Source of the DNA: Rhizobacter sp. Root1238
GTDB taxonomy: Bacteria; Pseudomonadota; Gammaproteobacteria; Burkholderiales; Burkholderiaceae_C
Direction: 5' to 3'
NCBI RefSeq assembly: GCF_001425825.1
Contig: NZ_LMDM01000034.1
Coordinates: forward strand, 83,294-147,293
Length of the DNA stretch: 64,000 nucleotides
The translations under genes and the position numbers were made by a program. Positions 40,243-54,365 of this stretch are shown here, piece after piece. The notes under the pieces are model-generated. The model searched no databases. It saw nothing but the letters and a program-made list of their open reading frames with translations, and was not told the origin of the DNA. Within the stretch, counting starts at the first letter, position 1. Each line of letters starts with the position of its first letter.

Positions 40243-43200
40243 TCAGGGCGCGGGGCCGGCCGCCAGCGATCGGTGCAAGGCCTTCTCGAGGATGCGGCTC
40301 ACCGCCTCCAGCTGGAACTTGCGCACCAGGTCGCGCACGTGGTCCACGAAGCCGGCACAGGCGGGATGCTCGGCCTCGATCCGGTCGAGCTTCTGGACGA
40401 TGCCGCGGAAGTAGCCGAGGCGCACCAGCTCATCCAGCGCGCGCAGCGCCTCGGCATCCGGCAGCACCCAGTCGGCCGACGCGGTCGAGGCAGGTGCCGC
40501 CGCCATGGCGGTCGACACCGGCGTCGCCTCCACCCACTGCAAGCCGAGGCGCGCGCCCAGCCAGTCGAGCAGCTCGTGCACGCGCACCGGCTTCAGCACG
40601 AAATCGGCCGGCGTGATGCCGACGTCGTTGTCCAGGTCCTTGTCGAAGGCATTGCCCGAGACGATGGCGACCGGCGCAGGACTCAACCCCTGGCCGCGGA
40701 TCGCGCGGATCGTCGCCCAGCCGTCGATGCCCGGCATCGCCAGGTCCATCAGGATGGCATCAGGCACGACGCTGCGCAGCAGGCGCAGGCATTCGTCGCC
40801 GGAGGCGGCCTGGTGGATCTCGAAGCCCAGCGGCTCGAGCACGCTCGCGAGCAGCGCGCGGTCGACCTCCTCGTTGTCGACCACCAGCACGCGGCGCCGC
40901 GCGCCCCGGTAGCCGATGCGCGCGATGCGCGGCGCCTGCACCGCCACCGCGTCGCGCGCGGCGGGCAGGAACAGCCGGATGCGGAACAGCGTGCCGACCT
41001 GCGGCGTGCTGTGCACCGTCATCTCGCCGCCCATCAGGTCGACCAGCATCTTGCTGATGGTCAGCCCCAGCCCGGTGCCGCCGCTGGCCGCGGTGCCGGT
41101 ATCGCTGCCGCGCGCGAACGGCTCGAACACGTGCTCGATCTCTTCGGGCGCGATGCCCGGGCCGGTGTCCTCGATCTCGAAGGTGGCCATCTCACGCGCA
41201 TAGGTGGCGCGGAACACCACGTGACCGGCCTGCGTGAACTTGACGGCATTGCCCAGCACGTTGATCAGGATCTGGCGCAGCCGCTTCTCGTCGCTGCGCA
41301 CCACCTCGGGCAGCGCCTGCGACAGCTCATGGCTGAACGCGATGCCCTTGCCGGCGGCCTGCAGCTCGAACATGCGCACGATCTGCTGCACGCCGTCGCG
41401 CAGGTGCATCGGCTGCGATTCGAGCCGCAGCTTGCCGCCTTCGATGCGGGCGATGTCGAGCGTGCCCTCGATCAGCGACAGCAGGTGCTCGCCGCCGCGC
41501 CGGATCACGCCGATCGCCTGCTGGCGGTGCGGCGGGATCGACGCGTCTTCGTCGAGCAGCTGCGCATAGCCGAGGATGCTGTTCAGCGGCGTGCGCAGCT
41601 CGTGGCTCACCGTCGTGATGTAGCGGCTCTTGGCCTGGTTCGCGAGCTCGGCGCTGCGCTTGGCCTGCTGCAGCTGCAGGTCGGTGCGGCGGTGCGAATC
41701 GATCTCGCGCCGCAGCGCCTGCGTCTGCTCGTGCACCGCCTGCGTCTGGCGGTTCGATTCCTCCTGCGCCACCTGGCGGCTCTTGTGCGTCAGCACCAGC
41801 CACCAGGCGACGATGCCGCTGACCAGCAGCAGCGCCGCGAAGGCCTTGACGAAGCCGAGCCGCAGCGCCGGCGCGAGCGCCGCGCCCGGCTCGCCGAGCA
41901 GCCGCAGCTCCTGGTGGTACAGCAGCGCGAACAGCCCGGCCAGCAGCGGCACCACCACCGCCATCAGCAGCACATAGTGGCCGAGGCCGGTGTCGATGTA
42001 GGGCCAGGCGCGGCGCGGCAGCACCGCCCGCAGTGCGGCTGCCCATTGCGTGGACAGCTTGGCCTCGGGCTTGCACAGGTCGTTGCAGCGCGCGTCGAGC
42101 GAGCAGCACAGCGAGCAGATCGAGCCGAGGTAGGCGGGGCAATGCGCCAGGTCGTCGGCCTCGTACTCGCGTTCGCAGACCACGCAGTGCTGCAGCCGGG
42201 TGAACAGGCCTGGCGGGCTCTGGCGGGCGATGTAGAAGCGGCCTTGCGTGGCCCACGCGATGAGCGGTGCCGCCACGAAGGCCGTCACCAGCGCGATCAG
42301 GGCCGAGAAGGCCTGCGCCATCGGCCCGAACACCCCCAGGTAGGCCGCGATCGACAGCACCGAGGCCGCGCCCATCGCGCCGACGCCGACCGGGTTCACG
42401 TCGTACAGGTGCGCGCGCTTGAACTCGATGCCCGGCGGCGACAGCCCGAGCGGCTTGTTGACCACCAGGTCGGCGACCACCGCCATGATCCACGAGATCG
42501 CGATGTTGGAGAACAGCCCCAGCACCTCGCCGAGCGCGCGGAACACGTCGAGCTCCATCAGCATCAGCGCGATCATCGTGTTGAACACCACCCACACGAC
42601 GCGCCCCGGGTGGCTGTGCGTGAGCCGCGCGAAGAAGTTCGACCACGCGAGCGAACCGGCGTAGGCGTTGGTCACGTTGATCTTCAGCTGCGACACCACC
42701 ACCAGCAGCGCCGTCGCGGCGACCGCCCACGCCGGGTGCGGGAAGACGTACTCGTAGGCCGCGAGGTACATCTGATTGGGATCGACCGCGCGGTCGACCG
42801 GCACCGAATGGCTGATCGCCAGGTACGCCAGCAGCGCGCCGCCCAGCATCTTCAGCACGCCCGGCACCACCCAGCCGGGCCCGCCGATCAGCACGCCCAG
42901 CCACCAGCGCTTGCGGTTGGCCGCGGTGCGCTCCGGCATGAAGCGCAGGTAGTCGACCTGCTCGCCCATCTGCGTGATCAGCGCGATGCCCACCGTCATC
43001 GCGGCGCCGAACAGGCCGAGGTCGAACCCGGCGCCGCGGCCCTCGGCGCCGGCGTAGTGCACCAGCCCGTCGAGCGCGCCCGGGTTCTGGCGCAGCACGA
43101 AAACATAGGGCACGACCAGCAGCACCAGCCACAGCGGCTGCGTCCAGACCTGCAGCCGGCTGATCGCGGTGACGCCGTGCGTGACCAGCGGGATCACCAC

Positions 43201-43755
43201 CAGTGCGCAGACCAGGTAGCCCCAGGCCGGCGGCACGTCGAAGGCCAGCTCGAGCGCATAGGCCATGATGGCCGCCTCGAGCGCGAAGAAGATGAAGGTG
43301 AAGCTGGCGTAGATCAGCGAGGTGATGGTGGAGCCGATGTAGCCGAAGCCGGCCCCGCGCGTCAGCAGGTCCATGTCGAGCCCGTGACGCGCCGCGTAGA
43401 AGCTGATCGGCAGCCCGGCGAGGAAGATGATCAGCCCGGTCGCGAGGATCGCCCAGAACGCGTTCAGGAAGCCGTACTGCACCAGCAGCGTCGCACCCAC
43501 CGCCTCGAGCACCAGGAACGAGGCCGCGCCGAACGCGGTGTTGGCCACGCGCAGCTCGGACCACTTGCGGAAGCTGTGCGGCGTGAAGCGCAGCGCGTAG
43601 TCTTCCATCGTCTCGCGCGCGACCCAGCTGTTGTAGTCGCGCCGGACCTTCACGACGCGCTGCACCGCGCGCTCGTCCGGCGCGCCGTCGCGCTCCGGCG
43701 GCACGATGGCCGGGCCGACCGCGACCGTGTCACCGGGGGGCTGGGCAGACGTCAT
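40243..43755 (-). CDS. NCS1-transporter-fused hybrid histidine kinase
   Basis: 1170 residues. The first 510 form a multi-helix domain of the NCS1 (nucleobase/allantoin/hydantoin) transporter type, with [13 protein letters not shown]-like [38 protein letters not shown] and [16 protein letters not shown] cysteine-rich stretch (residues 524-561, starting CVVCERE) follows, then two TM helices, a coiled coil, HisKA with His718 ([10 protein letters not shown]), HATPase with [11 protein letters not shown], a receiver ([20 protein letters not shown]) and a helical tail. It likely senses a purine-derived or urea-cycle nitrogen compound. Divergent from ureA with 82 bases between. Confidence 0.9.
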   Translation of the reverse strand: MTSAQPPGDTVAVGPAIVPPERDGAPDERAVQRVVKVRRDYNSWVARETMEDYALRFTPHSFRKWSELRVANTAFGAASFLVLEAVGATLLVQYGFLNAFWAILATGLIIFLAGLPISFYAARHGLDMDLLTRGAGFGYIGSTITSLIYASFTFIFFALEAAIMAYALELAFDVPPAWGYLVCALVVIPLVTHGVTAISRLQVWTQPLWLVLLVVPYVFVLRQNPGALDGLVHYAGAEGRGAGFDLGLFGAAMTVGIALITQMGEQVDYLRFMPERTAANRKRWWLGVLIGGPGWVVPGVLKMLGGALLAYLAISHSVPVDRAVDPNQMYLAAYEYVFPHPAWAVAATALLVVVSQLKINVTNAYAGSLAWSNFFARLTHSHPGRVVWVVFNTMIALMLMELDVFRALGEVLGLFSNIAISWIMAVVADLVVNKPLGLSPPGIEFKRAHLYDVNPVGVGAMGAASVLSIAAYLGVFGPMAQAFSALIALVTAFVAAPLIAWATQGRFYIARQSPPGLFTRLQHCVVCEREYEADDLAHCPAYLGSICSLCCSLDARCNDLCKPEAKLSTQWAAALRAVLPRRAWPYIDTGLGHYVLLMAVVVPLLAGLFALLYHQELRLLGEPGAALAPALRLGFVKAFAALLLVSGIVAWWLVLTHKSRQVAQEESNRQTQAVHEQTQALRREIDSHRRTDLQLQQAKRSAELANQAKSRYITTVSHELRTPLNSILGYAQLLDEDASIPPHRQQAIGVIRRGGEHLLSLIEGTLDIARIEGGKLRLESQPMHLRDGVQQIVRMFELQAAGKGIAFSHELSQALPEVVRSDEKRLRQILINVLGNAVKFTQAGHVVFRATYAREMATFEIEDTGPGIAPEEIEHVFEPFARGSDTGTAASGGTGLGLTISKMLVDLMGGEMTVHSTPQVGTLFRIRLFLPAARDAVAVQAPRIARIGYRGARRRVLVVDNEEVDRALLASVLEPLGFEIHQAASGDECLRLLRSVVPDAILMDLAMPGIDGWATIRAIRGQGLSPAPVAIVSGNAFDKDLDNDVGITPADFVLKPVRVHELLDWLGARLGLQWVEATPVSTAMAAAPASTASADWVLPDAEALRALDELVRLGYFRGIVQKLDRIEAEHPACAGFVDHVRDLVRKFQLEAVSRILEKALHRSLAAGPAP

Positions 43756-43809
43756 GCGGCGGGTGAGCGCAAGCCCCATGCCATCGGCGTGGCGACGCGC
43801 CCTAAGATG

Positions 43810-43826
43810 TGGCACACCTTCTGCTT
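43810..43826 (+). promoter_or_regulatory. Possible sigma-54 promoter at ureA
   Basis: TGGCACACCTTCTGCTT has the invariant GG and GC spaced by ten bases and a TGGCAC element. It would start transcription near 43836, only two bases before the ureA ATG, so the transcript would be nearly leaderless. No ribosome site precedes ureA, which is consistent. The alternative is a chance match with the true promoter farther upstream. Confidence 0.4.
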
Positions 43827-43837
43827 CCCGCACCACC

Positions 43838-44140
43838 ATGGAACTGACGCCGCGTGAGAAAGACAAGCTGCTGATCTTCACGGCCTCGCTGCTGGCCGAG
43901 CGCCGCAAGGCGCGGGGGCTGAAGCTCAACTACCCCGAGTCGGTCGCGCTGATCAGCGCGGCCATCATGGAAGGCGCTCGCGACGGCAAGACGGTGGCCG
44001 CGCTGATGAGCGAAGGCAAGACGGTGCTGACCCGCGCCGACGTGATGGACGGCGTGGCCGAGCTGATCCCCGAGATCCAGGTCGAAGCGACCTTCCCCGA
44101 CGGCACCAAGTTGGTGACCGTGCACCAACCCATTGCATGA
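43838..44140 (+). CDS. ureA: Urease subunit gamma
   Basis: 100 residues, the normal length of UreA. It begins [23 protein letters not shown] and contains [15 protein letters not shown] and [13 protein letters not shown], all diagnostic. UreA packs with UreB and UreC in the trimeric (UreABC)3 cytoplasmic enzyme that hydrolyses urea to ammonia and carbamate. No ribosome site is visible before the ATG. First gene of the ureA-hupE-ureB-ureC unit. Confidence 0.96.
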   Translation: MELTPREKDKLLIFTASLLAERRKARGLKLNYPESVALISAAIMEGARDGKTVAALMSEGKTVLTRADVMDGVAELIPEIQVEATFPDGTKLVTVHQPIA

Positions 44141-44168
44141 CCTTCTGCATGAATCTGGAGCGCTTTGC

Positions 44169-44774
44169 ATGACGACCCCCTCTCGCTCGACCGCATGGCG
44201 CGCCGCTGCCGTGGCCTTGTCGCTCGGCCTGCCCGCCCTCGCCTTCGCCCACACCGGTGCCGACGCGGGCCGGCACCATGACGCCATCGGCGCGCTGGCC
44301 GCCGGCTTCAGCCACCCGTTCAGCGGGCTCGACCACCTGGCAGCGATGGTCGCCGTCGGCCTCTGGAGCGCGCTGGGTTCGCGCCGCGTCTGGCTCGCGC
44401 CGCTGGCCTTCGGCGGCACGCTGCTGGCGGGCGCGCTGATCGGCCTGGCCGGGCTCATGCTGCCGGCGGTGGAACCGATGATCGCCGCGTCGCTGCTGGT
44501 GCTGGGCCTGCTGGTCGCCACCAACGCGCGCCTGCCGGCCGCGGCTGGTGCCGCGCTGGCGGCGGTGTTCGCGCTGTTCCACGGCCTCGCGCACGGCGCC
44601 GAGCTGGCCGGCCCCACGGCTGCATTCGCGCTCACCGGCATGGTCGCGGCCACCGCGTTGCTGCATGGCGCCGGCATCGGCCTCGGCCTGCTGCTGCGTT
44701 CGCGCTCGGCCTGGCTGCCGCGCGTGGCGGGCAGCGCGGTCGCGCTGTTCGGCATCGCGCTGCTGGTCAACTGA
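44169..44774 (+). CDS. ureJ: HupE/UreJ family membrane protein (probable nickel uptake)
   Basis: 201 residues with a signal-like first helix ending in ALAFAHTGAD. Histidine-rich HTGADAGRHHD is followed by FSHPFSGLDHLAAMVAVGLWSA, the nickel-binding motif of the HupE/UreJ family, and FALFHGLAHGAEL. Six membrane helices in all. UreJ proteins bring nickel to urease. It lies between ureA and ureB, as in other Burkholderiales. GGAG precedes the ATG chosen; an upstream in-frame ATG at 44133 overlaps ureA. Confidence 0.9.
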   Translation: MTTPSRSTAWRAAAVALSLGLPALAFAHTGADAGRHHDAIGALAAGFSHPFSGLDHLAAMVAVGLWSALGSRRVWLAPLAFGGTLLAGALIGLAGLMLPAVEPMIAASLLVLGLLVATNARLPAAAGAALAAVFALFHGLAHGAELAGPTAAFALTGMVAATALLHGAGIGLGLLLRSRSAWLPRVAGSAVALFGIALLVN

Positions 44775-44786
44775 AGGGTGCCGGCC

Positions 44787-45091
44787 ATGATTCCAGGCGA
44801 ACTGCTCACCGACGGGCCCGACATCGAGATCAACGTCGGCCGCCGCACCATCACGCTGGTGATCGAGAACAGCGGCGACCGGCCGGTGCAGGTCGGCTCG
44901 CACTACCACTTCGCCGAGACCAACCCGGCGCTGAAGTTCGACCGCGCGGCCGCGCGCGGCATGCGGCTGAACATCGCATCGGGCACCGCGGTGCGCTTCG
45001 AGCCGGGGCAGCAGCGCACGGTCGAGCTGGTCGACTACGCCGGCGACCGTAAGGTCTACGGCTTCCGCGGCGAAGTGCAGGGAGCGCTCTG

Positions 45092-45092
<1 letters not shown>
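44787..45092 (+). CDS. ureB: Urease subunit beta
   Basis: 101 residues. The start [16 protein letters not shown] and the segments [25 protein letters not shown] and [17 protein letters not shown] are canonical UreB. The ATG was preferred to an in-frame GTG nine bases earlier because MIPGE is the conserved N-terminus and GAAGGG lies upstream. The stop overlaps the ureC start by one base (TGATG). Confidence 0.96.
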
Positions 45093-46807
<1,715 letters not shown>

Positions 46808-46870
46808 CCTGACCGCGAGGCCATTCGCCAGCAGCCACATCAACGCAGAGGTCGAAAAGCTGTAAACGAA

Positions 46871-46894
46871 AAGGCCCCGCCGAAGCGGGGCCTT
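46871..46894. terminator. Bidirectional terminator between ureC and the convergent lipoprotein gene
   Basis: AAGGCCCCGC (46871-46880) pairs with GCGGGGCCTT (46885-46894) over a CGAA tetraloop. On the minus strand it is followed by TTCGTTTAC, making it a good intrinsic terminator for the lipoprotein gene; on the plus strand it can end the ureC message. Confidence 0.88.
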
Positions 46895-46915
46895 GTCATC
46901 GCGGAGCGCCTGCGA

Positions 46916-50248
<3,333 letters not shown>

Positions 50249-50348
50249 AGGCTTCTCCTCCAAGGACGTGGCAGAAACAAGGCCTGGATGCTGCACGCTG
50301 CGCCACGAAAGCCTGTAAGCCGAGAGGAAGCGTCGGATAGCGGTCAAA

Positions 50349-50518
50349 GCACGATCGTGCGAACCGACACGCTTTAGTGAAGAGAGCACACACTCTCTTC
50401 TGGATGCTTATGAATGTTTGAATTTAAACGACGCCGCGCCTTACCGCCCCTCGGCCAGCGATACCGCAAAGCAACCGTTCATCGGCCCTTCTCGACCGTT
50501 TGGAATCGGTTCCAAACG
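50349..50518. promoter_or_regulatory. Cluster of palindromes upstream of the di-haem lipoprotein gene
   Basis: The 354-base gap 50249-50602 holds no convincing gene and is lower in GC than its flanks. It contains GCACGATCGTGC (50349-50360, perfect), GAAGAGAG/CTCTCTTC around a six-base loop (50379-50400), and CGTTTGGAA TCGG TTCCAAACG (50497-50518). The last has a central CG and resembles LacI-family operators. All lie upstream of the lipoprotein gene and downstream of the chemotaxis receptor gene. Confidence 0.45.
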
Positions 50519-50602
50519 AAGTGCTTGCAAACTTCTTGCTCTTGCTTACATCGGCTCACGTCTTGCCGATGCGACCTATTCGGAGAGTCTGAGAGCGCCG
50601 TT

Positions 50603-52249
50603 TCAAGCAGATACAAGATCGACGCCGCGTGCTGCCGGATGGCCGTGAAGCACGGGTTTTACCGATGTCGGCGCCGCCGCGTCGGCATCCGCCTCGGTCT
50701 TGAACGCCGCGACCGACTCGAGGAGCTTCTGCGCCTGCAGCTTCAGGCTCTCGGCCGATGCCGATGCCTCTTCGACCAGCGCCGCGTTCTCCTGCGTCGA
50801 ATGGTCGAGCAGCGACACCGCCTGCGTCACCTGCTCGATGCCGCTGTGCTGCTGCGCGGCCGAGCGGCGGATCTCGCCGACCAGGTCGTTGACGCTCGAC
50901 ACCTGCCGGTGGATGTCCTGCATCACGCGGCCGGCATCGGCCACGTGGCGCGAGCCGCTGCCGACCTTCTCGGCGCTGTCGGTGATCAACTGCTTGATCT
51001 CGCGTGCCGCACCGGCGCTGCGCTGCGCAAGGCTGCGCACCTCGCCGGCCACCACGGCGAAACCGCGGCCCTGCTCGCCGGCGCGTGCCGCTTCCACCGC
51101 GGCATTCAGCGCGAGGATGTTGGTCTGGAACGCGATGCCGTCGATCACCGAGATGATCGACGCGATGCGGTCGCTCGACTGCTGGATCTCCTGCATCGTC
51201 GCGACGACGTCGCCCACCACCTGCTGGCCGCGGCCGGCCGCCTGGCGGGCGCTGCGCGAGATCTCCTCGACGCGGTTCACGGTGCCGGCGCTTTCCTTCA
51301 CGGTGGTCGACATCGTCTCCATCGACGACGCCGTCTCCTCCAGGCTGGCCGCCTGCCGCTCGGTGCGGTCCGACAGCGACAGGTTGCCTTGCGCGATCTC
51401 GGACGCAGCGCTGTAGACCGAATCGCTCGACGTGCGGATGTCGCCGACGGCGGTGCGCAGGTTGTCCTGCATCTGCGCGAGGGCGGCCATCAGCTGGCCC
51501 ATCTCGTCGCGGCGCTCGCTGTCGACGCGGCCCGACAGGTCGCCGCCGGCGATGCGCTGCAGCGCCGCCATGCCGCTGCGCATCGGGCGCACGACGCTGG
51601 TCGTCAGGCCCCAGGCCAGCAGGCTGCCCAGCGCGAGCGCGATCGCGCCGCCGACGGCCATCGCGGTGCGCGAGCGCTGGTTGCCGGCGCTCGCCGCGAC
51701 GATGCGGGCATCGGCATCGTCGCGGATCACCTTGGTGAGTTCGGCCGCCGCCTTGCTCAGCGTCGTGAAGGTGGCGAGCGTCTCGCCTTCGAGCAGCTTC
51801 TTGACCTTCTGGAAGCGCTCGGAATCGTCGCTGCTGGCGAGCAGCCGTTCGATCTCGGCCGAGCTGGTCTCGTAGGTCTTCAGCGCGCCGTCCACCGGCG
51901 CCAGCTGCGACTCGATCTCATCGGCCCGCGGCAGGCTGCGCAGCAGCTTCATCTGCTCGACGAAGCGCGCATGGTGCCTCCTGAAGGCGTCGGCCTGCGT
52001 CGCCCGCTCGGCCTCGCTCCAGCGAGTGGCCAGCAGTTCCTGCGCGCCGCGCATGCCGCGCGCCGCCGTGGCCAGCTCGGACACGCCGTTCATCGCCGGC
52101 ATCGTCATGCCGGCCAGGTCGTCGAAGCGGCCCTGCAGCTGCGACATCTCGAAGAAGCTCTGGCCGATGGTGGCGCACGACAGCAGCAGCACGCTCGCGA
52201 AGCCGAGGGCGAGGCGCACGCCGATGCGGACATCCTGGAGCAGTTTCAT
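50603..52249 (-). CDS. Methyl-accepting chemotaxis protein
   Basis: 548 residues. TM helix 1 (about 11-30), a four-helix-bundle-like periplasmic sensor (about 35-190), TM helix 2 (about 195-215), HAMP, and a long cytoplasmic signalling coil whose tip is IDGIAFQTNILALNAAVEA followed by ARAGEQGRGFAVVAGEVR. No obvious C-terminal CheR-binding pentapeptide. The attractant is unknown. It is divergent from ureE and interrupts the urease locus; a link to urea sensing is possible but not shown. Confidence 0.95.
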   Translation of the reverse strand: MKLLQDVRIGVRLALGFASVLLLSCATIGQSFFEMSQLQGRFDDLAGMTMPAMNGVSELATAARGMRGAQELLATRWSEAERATQADAFRRHHARFVEQMKLLRSLPRADEIESQLAPVDGALKTYETSSAEIERLLASSDDSERFQKVKKLLEGETLATFTTLSKAAAELTKVIRDDADARIVAASAGNQRSRTAMAVGGAIALALGSLLAWGLTTSVVRPMRSGMAALQRIAGGDLSGRVDSERRDEMGQLMAALAQMQDNLRTAVGDIRTSSDSVYSAASEIAQGNLSLSDRTERQAASLEETASSMETMSTTVKESAGTVNRVEEISRSARQAAGRGQQVVGDVVATMQEIQQSSDRIASIISVIDGIAFQTNILALNAAVEAARAGEQGRGFAVVAGEVRSLAQRSAGAAREIKQLITDSAEKVGSGSRHVADAGRVMQDIHRQVSSVNDLVGEIRRSAAQQHSGIEQVTQAVSLLDHSTQENAALVEEASASAESLKLQAQKLLESVAAFKTEADADAAAPTSVKPVLHGHPAARGVDLVSA

Positions 52250-52344
52250 GGGGGGTCTCCTCCTGGTTCGATCCGTTGGAATATCGGCCGCCCAGCCCGG
52301 ATCCTGAACGAGAATCCCCCAGGGTTTACTGCCACACTCGCACC

Positions 52345-52941
52345 ATGCTGACCGTGAACAAACTCCTTGCGCAGGGCCATGGACTGGCTCCAGCCCTCGT
52401 CAAACGCGCCGCTGCCGTCGAGCTCGACTGGGACGTGCGCCAGAAGAGCCGCTTCGACGCCACCGACTCGCAGGGCCGCACGCTCGGCGTGTTCCTGCCA
52501 CGCGGCACCGCGGTGCGCGGCGGCGACGTGCTGGTGGCCGAAGACGGCTCGCTGATCCGCGTCGTCGCGGCACCGCAGCCGGTGCTGGTCGTGACGCACT
52601 GCACGCAGCACGGCACCCCGTTCGACCTGCTGCGTGCCGCCTACCACCTGGGCAACCGCCATGTGCAGCTCGAACTGAAGCCCGATCACCTGAAGCTCGA
52701 ACCCGACCACGTGCTGGCCGACATGCTGCGGCAGATGCACCTGATCGTGAACCCGGCGAGCGCGGCGTTCGAACCCGAGGGCGGGGCCTATGCGGCCGGC
52801 GGCGGGCACGGGCACCACGGGCACGACCACCCTGACCACGGAGGCCACGGGGACCACGACCACGGGCATGAGGGCCACGACCATGGCCACGCCGGCCACG
52901 CCGGCCACGACCACCACGGCCACCACGGCCACGACCACTGA
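52345..52941 (+). CDS. ureE: Urease accessory protein UreE with histidine-rich tail
   Basis: 198 residues. The N-terminal and metallochaperone domains are recognised by LPRGTAVRGGDVL, GTPFDLLRAAYHLGNRHVQLEL and the conserved His. The last 45 residues are mainly His, Gly and Asp (repeating GHDHGH-type units), a nickel store that some UreE proteins have. It delivers nickel to the UreDFG-apo-urease complex. The ATG at 52345 follows the typical MLTVNKLL start; ureF begins six bases after its stop. Confidence 0.94.
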   Translation: MLTVNKLLAQGHGLAPALVKRAAAVELDWDVRQKSRFDATDSQGRTLGVFLPRGTAVRGGDVLVAEDGSLIRVVAAPQPVLVVTHCTQHGTPFDLLRAAYHLGNRHVQLELKPDHLKLEPDHVLADMLRQMHLIVNPASAAFEPEGGAYAAGGGHGHHGHDHPDHGGHGDHDHGHEGHDHGHAGHAGHDHHGHHGHDH

Positions 52942-52947
52942 CCCCCG

Positions 52948-53658
52948 ATGCCCCGCGTCCGCCGCGCCCCCGCGCCGACCAGCGCCGCCTCGCTGCTGCA
53001 GCTGATGTGGCTGGCCTCGCCGGCGCTGCCGGTCGGCGGCTTCAGCTACTCCGAAGGGCTGGAATCGGCGGTCGATGCCGGGCTCGTCACCACCGAGGCG
53101 CAGACCGCCGCCTGGCTGCTCCACCAGCTGCGGCTCGCGCTGGCCCGCAGCGACCTGGCGCTGGCCGCCAAGGCCTTCGGCGCCTGGCAGCGCGACGACC
53201 GCGACGCGATCCGCGAGCTGAACGACTGGGTCGTGCAGACCCGCGAAAGCAGCGAGATGCGGCTGCAGACCGAGCAGATGGGCCGCTCGCTGCTCGAGTG
53301 GCTGAAAAACCGCGGGCTGGCCGATCCGCGCATCGCGATGCTGGCCACGCTGAAGCCGGCACCGACCTGGCCGGTGTCGTTCGCGCTGGCCGCTGCGCAG
53401 ACCGGCGCGCCGCTGCGCGACGCCCTGCTGAGCCTGTGCTTCGGCTGGGCCGAGAACATGGTGCAGGCCGCGCTGAAGGCGGTGCCGCTCGGCCAGAACG
53501 CCGGCCAGCGCGTGCTGGCGGCGCTGGCCGACGCGATCCCGCCGGCGATCGATCGCGCGATCGCGGCCACGCACGGCGAACGCCAGGCCTTCACGCCGAT
53601 GCTGGCGATCCTGTCGGCGCGCCACGAAGCGCAGTACTCGCGGCTGTTCCGGTCCTGA
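52948..53658 (+). CDS. ureF: Urease accessory protein UreF
   Basis: 236 residues. [27 protein letters not shown] is the UreF signature, followed by [18 protein letters not shown] and a helical bundle. UreF bridges UreD and UreG and acts as a fidelity factor in nickel insertion. It follows ureE closely and precedes, by two bases, a response regulator gene that is foreign to normal urease operons. Confidence 0.94.
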   Translation: MPRVRRAPAPTSAASLLQLMWLASPALPVGGFSYSEGLESAVDAGLVTTEAQTAAWLLHQLRLALARSDLALAAKAFGAWQRDDRDAIRELNDWVVQTRESSEMRLQTEQMGRSLLEWLKNRGLADPRIAMLATLKPAPTWPVSFALAAAQTGAPLRDALLSLCFGWAENMVQAALKAVPLGQNAGQRVLAALADAIPPAIDRAIAATHGERQAFTPMLAILSARHEAQYSRLFRS

Positions 53659-53660
53659 CG

Positions 53661-54365
53661 ATGATCCACGCCCTGCTGGTCGACGACGACCTCGACCTGC
53701 GCCAGCTCGTCAGCGACTACCTGCAGCGCTACGGCATGCGGGTGACCGCGGTGGCCGATGCCGCGAGCCTGCGCCGCGTGCTGCGCGCGGGCCTCGGCGG
53801 CCCCGACCCGTTCAAGGTGCTGCTGCTCGACCTGATGCTGCCCGACGGCAACGGGCTCGACCTGTTCCGCTGGGTGCGCGAGATCGCGCCGCTGCCGGTG
53901 ATCATGCTGACCGCGCAGGGCGATCCGGCGAGCCGCGTCGTCGGGCTGGAGCTCGGCGCCGACGACTACCTGCCGAAGCCCTTCGAGCCGCGCGAGCTGG
54001 TGGCGCGCATCCACGCGGTGCTGCGCCGCGCCGGGGCCGCACCGGTCGCGGCGCCGACCGCGACCGTGCTGCAGTTTGCCGGCTGGACCTTCGACCGGCT
54101 GCGCCGCCAGCTGACCTCGCCCCAGCAGGTGGTGGTGGCGCTGTCGTCGGCCGAGTTCCGGCTGCTGTCGGCCTTCGTCGACCACCCGAACCGGGTGCTG
54201 AGCCGCGACCAGCTGCTCGACCTGACGCGCGCGCCGGGCGCCGACGTGACCGACCGCAGCATCGACCTGACGGTGTCGCGGCTGCGCCAGAAGCTCGACG
54301 AGCCGATGCTGATCCGCACCGTGCGCGGCGAGGGCTACCTGTTCGACGGCGAGGCCGGCGCTTGA
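53661..54365 (+). CDS. OmpR-family response regulator
   Basis: 234 residues. Receiver with ALLVDDDLDL, Asp in VLLLDLMLPDGNG and Lys in YLPKPFEP; C-terminal winged helix with LSSAEFRLLSAFVDHPNRVLSRDQLL and VRGEGYLFD. Starts two bases after ureF and overlaps the sensor kinase gene by four. Cotranscription with ureEF is likely, which would tie its expression to urease expression. Targets are unknown. Confidence 0.93.
   Translation: MIHALLVDDDLDLRQLVSDYLQRYGMRVTAVADAASLRRVLRAGLGGPDPFKVLLLDLMLPDGNGLDLFRWVREIAPLPVIMLTAQGDPASRVVGLELGADDYLPKPFEPRELVARIHAVLRRAGAAPVAAPTATVLQFAGWTFDRLRRQLTSPQQVVVALSSAEFRLLSAFVDHPNRVLSRDQLLDLTRAPGADVTDRSIDLTVSRLRQKLDEPMLIRTVRGEGYLFDGEAGA

Noticed and set aside
39484-43857. 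A 1457-codon plus-strand open frame
   Set aside because: It is the antisense shadow of the pilin genes and the hybrid kinase, caused by high GC; composition is Arg/His/Gln-rich without domains.
50418-50648. 76-codon frame in the gap between the lipoprotein and the chemotaxis receptor genes
   Set aside because: No ribosome site, overlaps palindromes and the receptor gene end, and shows no recognisable pattern.
52797-52938. Repetitive CACGGCCACGACC-like DNA considered as a non-coding repeat
   Set aside because: It encodes the histidine-rich tail of UreE.
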